Shown here: positions 17,851 through 25,287 of the stretch, one piece after another
Layout: the number at the start of each line of letters is the position of its first letter
Numbering within the stretch: the first letter of the stretch is position 1
NCBI GenBank assembly: GCA_000969725.1
Contig: JXSR01S041480.1
Reading direction: 5' to 3' (one strand)
Length of the DNA stretch: 25,287 nucleotides
Origin: Ophiothrix spiculata
Lineage: Eukaryota; Echinodermata; Ophiuroidea; Amphilepidida; Ophiotrichidae
Program-made: the position numbers and the translations under genes
Notes under the pieces: model-generated
Database searches by the model: none
Told to the model about the DNA's origin: nothing
Seen by the model: the letters and a program-made list of their open reading frames with translations, nothing else

Positions 17851-18436
17851 ATGGAACTCGCAAGCGTAACTTGAAGATTACGTGCCCTGAAATTTCAGCT
17901 TTCTTTTGACACCCTATTTCTGGTAACAATATCATTGTCTACTCCCAAGAATGCAAATGAGCCAATTGAATACAATGGCATGCTCTGCCGCACATATAAC
18001 AGGGTACTCAACAACGGAATAAAGCTCATTATCCTCATTTGCATTCTTGGGAGTAGAGAATGATAGCGATACCCTATTTCTGACAAGTGACTGAAAAAGA
18101 ATGAAGTTATGAACTTTTAAGCCCCTCAAGGTTAATTAAAAAAAGTTGCAAATTACATTTTTCGAACAGTACAAAATATCCGCTAAGATACCAACTGTAC
18201 AAGCGGTGGTATTGATTTCATTAACTGATGCGTAGATTATACCATTGCAATTATTGCCACATTTTGTACTGTGCAAAAAAATGAAATTTGCAACATTTTT
18301 TAATTGACCTCGAGGGGTTTAAATGTTCATAACTTCATTCTTTTTCAGTCAATTGTCAGAAATAGAGTGTCAAAAAGAAGCTGAAATTCCAGCACTTTTA
18401 CACATAATCTTCAAATTACGTTTGTGAGTTCCATAT
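17851..18436. mobile_element. Long foldback element inserted in the minisatellite
   Basis: ATATGGAACTCGCAAGCGTA on the left is mirrored by TACGTTTGTGAGTTCCATAT on the right. The arms stay complementary through TGAAATTTCAGCTT, TTTTGACAC, GACTGAAAAAGAATGAAGTT and GTACAAAAT, about 180 bp each once the nested insertion at 17922-18073 is removed. The loop lies near 18178-18245. The minisatellite resumes at about 18498, so another ~60 bp (18437-18497) belongs to the interruption but not to the arms. Confidence 0.85.
17922..18073. mobile_element. 152-bp MITE with 8-bp target duplication, nested in the foldback arm
   Basis: CTATTTCT flanks the element on both sides (17914-17921 and 18074-18081). Its ends start GGTA, with inverted copies of CTACTCCCAAGAATGCAAAT close inside. 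The opposite arm of the host foldback has one uninterrupted CTATTTCTGACA, which confirms the empty site. An 8-bp duplication fits hAT or Merlin-type transposons; GG ends lean to Merlin, but this is inference. Confidence 0.85.
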
Positions 18437-18742
18437 TTGCGTACGAGCCATTTTTTTCAAGGTGAGGCAATACTATTTTGGGAGTCTGTATCTAAACTGT
18501 ATATTGCTATCTACAGTAGATAGTAGAGGGCTGTCAGCTGTAGATGGCTTAGAAGATATATTGCTTTCTACGGTAGATAGCTGATGAAGTTGATGGCTGT
18601 CAGCTGTAGATGGCTTGGATATATTGCTATCCACAGTAGATAGCTGATGAAGTAGATGGTATATTAAGCTATAGATGGCTTAGATATACTAAGTATTGCT
18701 ATCTACAGTAGATAGCAGAGGGCTGTCAGCTGTAGATGGCCT

Positions 18743-21700
18743 AAAGGAGTTGTAACCTCGCAACTATACATCTTTTGAACCTGTGGTTTAAAGTTGTTTA
18801 GTCATCAAAATTGAAAGCCATATAACTTGGATTTAGTTCAAGGTGATTCATGTTTTTAAACCATTTAAAATTTAAATTATTTAGGGCCAGGTCGCACATG
18901 TGTTTTTCAATTTAGAGAGCAACCAACCTTTTATGGTTTTGTGTTTAGTCTTGCAATGACAAGATTTTTTGTTATATTTGTATCTTTGTAACAAGCAAAC
19001 TTTAGTACAATGTACATTACTTTTTTTCTTTTTATACAATTGCAATGAAAATGTTTTTGTCCTATATGTTTTTCTACTTTGTTTGCTCTTTTGAATTCAA
19101 CTGTACAGAAGTTTACAGCAATCATTAGTGGACCATGAATCATATTGAACATGTTTACAGGTGTATTATCAGAAAGGCATAGAAGGAATAATAATTAATC
19201 AAACAAACTCTGAAAACTTGTTAGTGTAATGACTTTGCAGATTCCTTGAATAAAATTGCCAAACTATGTCTGGCCTTAAAGGCTGATGTCCTTTTGCACA
19301 AGCCAGATGGTGGAATGTCATATTTACTGCAAGTTTTTGCCTACTTAAACATGTCAGTATATCACAATTAGCTACAATTAGTGGGGTACATAAGGAACAT
19401 TTACGAGTGATTTCATTTCAATGAACATCTTCAAAATGGCGTCAACAGACTACTTTGAAAAGTTGATGCCTTTTTCGCTAAAACCTCATATAATTTTTAT
19501 GTTTGGACAATTAAATTTTTTTTAAATTTTATCAGATTGTATGTTTGATTCTTATTATATAGAATAACAATACTGTATAAATATGTGTTGTTAATTTTGA
19601 ATGATAATATAATAAACTTGCCCTGTTTTGCCTGCTAAAAACGGCTGAGCACCACCTGTATTTAATATCTGCTTTCGTTTGAGCATTCAGTCAAGGCAAA
19701 AAAAGATATTTTTATCTTAAAATAAAGAAAAATATAGCATTGTAATGTTTATGTTTTAGATTTCACTTCACAATCTCAAGTCAACATACACATGTAGTTG
19801 GTTATCAGTGAAAAGGTGGGTATACAGACAAGTGACCAAGAACGGTTGCATTTTTTGGCCCAGGTTTACATGTACATAAGGGTCCTTAAAAAGTGGAAAT
19901 GGTTTATATATCGATTGAATTTTTCAAAAATGATAATTGTTTTGTTGAATTACCTATTGGTTACCAAAATGTTTTTAAATTGCACTCTGCATTATAAAAA
20001 AAGTGTTAAACGATGAAATAACGGTTGTTCAAGTAAAAAGCTTCAATATATAGTACATCATATGTATCGAAAATGGCGCATATTTTGGCAATAACTTAAG
20101 ATTTTGCACCAAAATAGTATAAATGGTTAAGCCACTGTTCATAATAAAATGTAATGAATCATTACATATCTTCAAGGCTTTTGAATAATTTCTCCCCCCC
20201 TCCCTTGAAAATATTTATGAACAAGTTGTACATGTAATCAAGAATTTACAAAATAAATTTGAAAAATCTTCATAAAAGGAAGCAATAGGGGACAAGAACC
20301 ACAATATTTTTTTTATTTGCCTTACTTACATGTAGTTTTCACTAAGAAGCTATTTTTCTCCAAGTCATCATTCCTGACAATGCACTCATTTTTATGAGAG
20401 CAAGTTTGTTTCATTGTTGAAAAAATGTGAAAGCATCTCATTTTTAAATTATAAGGGCCCTGACAATAATTGTACTACAGTAGTCTATATGATGATTTTT
20501 AAAAGCTGAATGCTCAGAATAGAATCAAGTCAAATTTTTAACATGCATTCTGTGTTCATCTAGAAAAAATTGAAAAGTTTGAAGTCAGGTTTTACATTTT
20601 AATCACATTCAGGATAAGGATTTGAATAAATAAATAAATAAAATTATCAGAAAACAACATTGTATCCATGTGATTGTTTAGTATAGCCCATCACTACATG
20701 ACCCTGCTTTAAAAGCAAAAGAAAGCAATCTACATATTTGCACAATCACACTCGCAATAAACAGTGATAACTCTATTGTGACAACCACTCGAAATCGGTC
20801 GTATAATTGGAATTACTACTTTTGTACTTGTACAGAGTGACTCAAAACAATGTGTATTATTGACCTCATCAGAAAGATTTTTTTTGACAAAATTCAAGTT
20901 AGAAACACTTATAGATGTCACATTCCTTCATTTAATGCTGTTTTTACTATAGCCATTTTTGATCCAAATCTTATAATATTGCTTTAAAGGTGCAATTTTC
21001 AAAGTTTACGTTGCCTCTTCTTCTTGTGTTCATGGACACAAAATAAATCAGGAAATAAATACAACCTGAAAATTTGATTCTTATCATTTGTTTTCAATTT
21101 AGGAGCTTAGAAACTTAAATCTTAAAATCTTAATAGGCTACTATGTTGTATTTACTTTGGGCCTAACATGATACATGTACACATTTTCTATTTTTTCTCA
21201 AGATTGCAAATAAATTGTTTGAGATTTGCAACAGATATAAATAAAATAAATATGTCTGGCACTGCTTTCCATGAGGGTCCTCTGTCAGATAGTCAGATTT
21301 ATTTGCCAGTTTTATGTGCAACAGATATCAGTCAAGGATTTTCATCTCAACTAGTCATAGTGACTAGTGCAGGAGAATTGACCAAAAAGGTCCACCCTTT
21401 GCTGTAAAGTGGCCAAAAATGGCCTTTTTCCTGAAGGGTAAGGGAGGTTTTGTCAAAATTTTGCAGTTCCGCACACCCGTCCCGCACCTTAGACCTAGAC
21501 ACCAGCACCCTAGTTGCCAAATAGCTGAGGGCGCCCTACTTCCAGTTCCGGTCTGGCCAGCCCAACGCAGTGATCAGAGCGCCAATCGACAATTGTAGGA
21601 TAGAGTCTCAAGAAAAATCCTGGCCAGAGCATGACCAGGGTAATTAGTTTATTTAATGTATTATGTATCTGAAATATCTAAAAAATCATTTTCTACATTG
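18743..21700. other. Gene-free AT-rich stretch
   Basis: Only short frames without motifs are present. A locally GC-richer patch lies at about 21455-21600. No splice-flanked exon was recognised on either strand. Confidence 0.5.
20624..20643. repeat. AAAT microsatellite
   Basis: About four AAAT/AATA units lie in gene-free sequence. Confidence 0.7.
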
Positions 21701-21703
21701 TAA

Positions 21704-21952
21704 GGCCGAAAACATAGTCGGCCTCCAAACATTTGGTCGTGACGTCACCAAATATTTGCCATCGACTTTAAAGTATGAACCAGTAATAAACATTTGGTGC
21801 AATGTACATGTATACGGCAATTCAATACATGTGCAATCTATTGCAAAATTTTATTTGGTCTCAACTCGGTGTTGAAGTTATTTTATTTGGAGTCACAACC
21901 ACAAATGTTTGGTGGCAAAAATTTTGTTCGGAGGCTGACTATGTTTTCGGCC
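21704..21952. mobile_element. 249-bp MITE with TAA target duplication (PIF/Harbinger-like)
   Basis: The ends GGCCGAAAACATAGTCGGCC and GGCTGACTATGTTTTCGGCC are inverted, continuing into CTCC/GGAG. TAA lies on both sides (21701-21703 and 21953-21955). It shares only the GGCC start with the element at 8032-8301 and is a different family. It has no credible coding content. Confidence 0.85.
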
Positions 21953-21955
21953 TAA

Positions 21956-22673
21956 TGGCTTTAAATTTTGTGGGAGGGATTGCTGAACATTTTCAATAGT
22001 TTATACAGACTTTTGCCCTATTATTGGCACATTAATTGTTTTGACAGATTTTCAGGTTCAGGGTCACCTTTTTAAATTATATCATTTTTTATTTATTTGA
22101 AATTATTCTTGTCGCATAAGAGGCAAACTTTTGTTGACAAAATATTTTTACATTATAAATGACAAATGAATTCAAATATTGCAATGGATCTGCTCAGAAC
22201 TGTTTCTGCTAAATGGCATTTTTAAAGTTTCACCTGGATGGCAATATTTTTGCCAACAGTATTTAATAATGAAAGAAAATAGAAATATAACGATTGAATT
22301 TGCTGATGAAACTTTGCATGCTGCCATAACTACATGTACGTCTAACACTTGAAAAAATAATAAGGATGATTCTTGTCTAAATGACCCTTAAAAATTCACT
22401 ATTAATTTAAACCTTTTTGTGGTTTTTACAAGAAATTTGAGAAAACTATGTGTATTATTTAAATGTTATCATGTTATGAGATTTTGATTTAGTGATATTT
22501 TTGATTCACCCTGTATGCACAACCTCATATGAATTATTTGCAAAGGAACATTCTTTTTACTTTTATTGATTTCCGGCAGTAGATTCTAAGAGATAAAGCC
22601 ATAAAATGGTGAAGACTTCTACAAACTTCACTGCATTATTCAAAATTGAATTTACATGTGTACAATATTAGAC
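21956..22673. other. Gene-free AT-rich stretch
   Basis: I see no coding frame, repeat boundary or RNA gene here. Confidence 0.5.
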
Positions 22674-23098
22674 CAGGGCTCTATTTCATAAAGATTTAAG
22701 AATATTCCTATTAAGTTGGTATGCAGAACAATAATCGTTTATAAATCCACAAATATCTTAGACTTTGAGAACAATGAGTTTCATTTCCTAAAGCAACAAA
22801 ATTAAAAACCAAACAGAAAAGTTCCTATCTTTATGCCATTATTATTATTATTATTCAAAAGGTTCTTAACTTTATGTCTGATCTTAATTTGACTATATTA
22901 GGTCAAAGGTCAATTACCCACAACTTCATCTATATAGGACAAAAACAGAAATGCTTAAATTATTCAAATATATTGAGTCTTAAGTTGGGAAATTGGACCA
23001 TTTCCAAGTTGACAATGTTCCAAAAATGTCTTTCTGTAGTAACTTTACAAAATTATACTTAAAAATATTCCTAAATAGCTTTATGAAATAGAGTCCTG
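22674..23098. mobile_element. 425-bp CAGGG-ended inverted-repeat element (hAT-like)
   Basis: CAGGGCTCTATTTCATAAAG at the left matches the reverse complement of CTTTATGAAATAGAGTCCTG at the right with one mismatch, and AATATTCCT follows in both arms. The ends resemble hAT-type MITEs, but I found no matching 8-bp flanks. An ATT microsatellite (22840-22855) lies inside. Confidence 0.8.
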
Positions 23099-23939
23099 GC
23101 AAGGTTTCTAAATATCATAACTCTACAAATCTAATGTAAAATCATTTTTGAGGAACAACTAGCAGACACTTTACTTTAGCTAATTTGGGTATGCTGATTA
23201 CAATTTTGCTGTCTGCCAAAATTCATCTTGATCGCTTCACCTGATATTCAAGATGGACACCAAAATGGTATATTTTTATGAATTCGACTAACAGCAATTT
23301 GTAAAACATTTACAATGTACAAAAAAATGTAGTATCCACAAAAACCTAAATTCATTTAGCTGAAAATTAGATCATATGTTTTAAATTTGAAATGGCCGCA
23401 AAACATATTTTCATTTAAATTTGAAACGCATAATATTATCAATAATGAACAGAAAACAGCATTGAGGGCTACAAAAAGTCTGTTTCCATATTAGGCCCAA
23501 AAAAGAAACAAGTCTGTTTCCTGTGACCAGCGTTCATTGCTTTTTAAGGGACTTGATTCAAACATTGTGGGTTTTTTTTTTCTCTCTTTTATATTTGTAT
23601 AAACAATAAAAATCTTGACAAAATGACACCGTTTTGGAAAACAAGTACTGAAACAAGTGGTTTTGGTAAAAATAAAATGAATGTTACATGTAGTTACTTT
23701 ACAGTGTGACAAATCCCGAAAGTGGGTAAAGAAATATTCTAGAAAAAAACCTTACTGGTGTCATCGGTCTACTCCGTGAAAACAAACAAAATTTCAATTC
23801 AGATCCCCTGTGACTTCTGAACTAGACTATGATTTTGCCAATATTCAATGTACAAATTGTGAAAAAGTGACAGCAATCAGCTGGCAAAAACATGTTGCAC
23901 ATTGCTTTTTCAAGAATTTGTAAAAAAAATGGGGAAAAA
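23099..23939. other. Gene-free AT-rich stretch
   Basis: AGTCTGTTTCC occurs twice (about 23477 and 23511). Otherwise nothing supported is seen. Confidence 0.5.
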
Positions 23940-25287
23940 ATGCATTCCGCATTGCAATTTTCAGACCTGCAACAGGAAACTTTCTTTTTGTTTCCTTATG
24001 ATGATATAAATATGTTTGACATTCAAATTGGCACCCGAACTGAGAACCAAAAGGGCAGCCAAGGTGCATTTTATTGCGCAAAATTAAGTTATAACGACTC
24101 TAAAATAAAATAAAGAAGCACTAAATATCCAAAACAAAAAATGGAAAATAACTTTGAGAGTCACAAAAGACATATTCTTCTCAAAACTAAATTGTAACGA
24201 TGTTTAAAATCCAAAACGTGACCCAAAATGGCTACCAAAATACATGTTTACGCACAAAAAATTAGCAAAACAGTTTTAATCAGAATTAAAAAAAAATACA
24301 TTTGTATTTGATGGGAAATGACTTTCAGAGTTACAGCAAACATATTTGCAAACAAAGTAGGTTGTAATTATATGGTACCCATGAAAAGATGAAAAATTGA
24401 TAAACGTATCTTTAGAAACCATAAAATGTTCAACAAAAATTTTAGCAAATGGCTTTGATAGACAATAGATGTATTTGTCCCTACCTACATAATGTAAGTT
24501 GTTACAAAAATGGTATACATAATTAGATCAATAAAGGCTGTCAAAATGCATTTTTATGTTTAAAAAATGGATTAAAATAACTTTAAAACAGCATCACAAA
24601 CAGGTTATGGTTTTTAAGGTGGCCTAGCACAGAAACGGTGTCGGACAGGAGTGTGCTTTTATCAGCGGTGTTGGACCCCGGGTGTTGGACACAATTTCAA
24701 AGTATTTATCCTGGGCTTTTAGAGTACTTTCTGGCGTACTGTATCTTGCGCTTTAATATAACGTGATCTTACACGTGCGTCATTTTTATATTCATGCACA
24801 AGACCATGCGTGTAGCTCCTGACGGCGCAGGGCCCGAAGGTATTTCATCAGTGAATGCTAAAAAAATGTCAATTTTTTGCTTAATTTTGCTTAATATCTC
24901 AGAAAGTAAGTCGGTGACCATATTGTTTTATTACGGTTTTTCAAAGAACTCTATAAGGACCAAAACATATGTGAAAAAGAGAGCAAAAATAGAGCTGTTT
25001 TTTTAATTATAAGTGTTTTTGTCTGACTTATTTTGATTTTACCATAGAGGTCAATGGTAAAAAGTGGAAAAACATAGTGTTTTTGAAGTGGATTTTTCTC
25101 AAAAACTAAGTTGGTGACCCACATTTTTTTTTATTTCAGAAATGTGATCAGCACATATGAAAACACCATATATCAAAAATTTATAAAAGATAAATAGAAG
25201 AATTCCATCTGTGCTAGGTTAGTGCTAGGCTACCTTAAGGTTACAGAAGACACAATTCTACCCAAACTAGATTTCTAAGATAATCAA
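23940..25287. repeat. Degenerate tandem repeat, unit roughly 130-190 bp
   Basis: Related blocks start near 24150 (ACTTTGAGAGTCACAAAAGA), 24320 (ACTTTCAGAGTTACAGCAAA), 24451 (GCTTTGATAGACAATAGATG) and 25238 (AAGGTTACAGAAGACACAAT), each followed by CAAA(C/G)TA-like words. A second shared block, CAAAATGGCTACC...GCGCAAAA, appears near 24045 and 24225. The array runs off the right edge and is split by the TTAA element at 24618-25234. Confidence 0.6.
24618..25234. mobile_element. 617-bp transposon with TTAA target duplication
   Basis: The left end GGTGGCCTAGCAC and right end GTGCTAGGCTACC are inverted repeats with one mismatch. TTAA flanks both (24614-24617 and 25235-25238). A second CTGTGCTAGG copy lies just inside the right end. 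TTAA duplication is typical of piggyBac and Kolobok superfamilies. The inner 70-codon frame at 24794-25006 shows no transposase motif. Confidence 0.85.

Larger units (their letters stand above)
17236..18742. repeat. Minisatellite, ~65 bp unit with internal palindrome, interrupted
   Basis: About 13 units occur, roughly nine from 17236 to 17850 and four from 18498 to 18742. Unit spacing measured on CAGTAGATAGC is mostly 62-72 bp. Each unit has GATGGCTTAGATATATTGC, then CTATCTACAGTAGATAG and GAGGGCTGTCAGCTGTAGAT. GCTATCTACAGTAGATAGC is self-complementary around its central A, so every unit can form a hairpin. A foldback element interrupts the array at about 17851-18497. Confidence 0.9.

Noticed and set aside
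24794..25006. 70-codon frame inside the TTAA element
   Set aside because: It has no known motif, and the lysine/phenylalanine-rich end follows from AT-rich DNA.

Overview
This looks like eukaryotic, AT-rich genomic DNA from an invertebrate animal. It has GT-AG introns, a tRNA-derived SINE, many short inverted-repeat transposons and frequent TACATGTA-type words. The style of repeats and the one recognisable gene suggest a marine deuterostome, perhaps an echinoderm or hemichordate. That placement is inference only.

Only one gene is securely recognisable. It lies on the minus strand between 14161 and 5915 and matches SPMIP4 (C7orf31 in human), a sperm microtubule inner protein. Five coding exons (13982-14161, 8439-8540, 7504-7697, 6734-6819, 5915-6214) join with consistent reading phase and GT-AG junctions into the 286 C-terminal residues, including the stop. 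The N-terminal exon or exons lie to the right of 14161 and were not found. A further exon at 9093-9220 has its own ATG and the same outgoing phase as exon 13982-14161, so it probably starts a shorter 269-residue isoform. Inside the 5.4 kb intron, on the plus strand, is a 63-codon frame at 10460-10651 that would encode a one-pass membrane micropeptide; this is speculative.

The rest is a repeat landscape. Region by region: 1-1500 has remnants and short inverted repeats; 1616-2181 is a ~111 bp tandem array; 3170-3405 is a SINE; 4650-4816 and 14430-14573 are two opposite-orientation copies of one inverted-repeat element; 5023-5215 is a nearly complete palindrome; 5915-14161 is the gene, with transposons in its introns (a TTA-flanked MITE, a 45-bp-arm hairpin, a 1.1 kb TA-flanked element and a possible hAT remnant); 14752-15027 is a foldback element; 16490-17230 is a degenerate repeat; 17236-18742 is a ~65 bp minisatellite split by a foldback element that is itself split by a smaller transposon with an 8 bp target duplication; 21704-21952 is a TAA-flanked MITE; 22674-23098 is a CAGGG-ended element; 23940-25287 is a degenerate tandem repeat split by a 617 bp TTAA-flanked element. 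No tRNA, rRNA, CRISPR or bacterial-type feature was seen.

The most interesting signals are the alternative first exon of SPMIP4, the antisense membrane micropeptide candidate, and the three-level nesting in the minisatellite.
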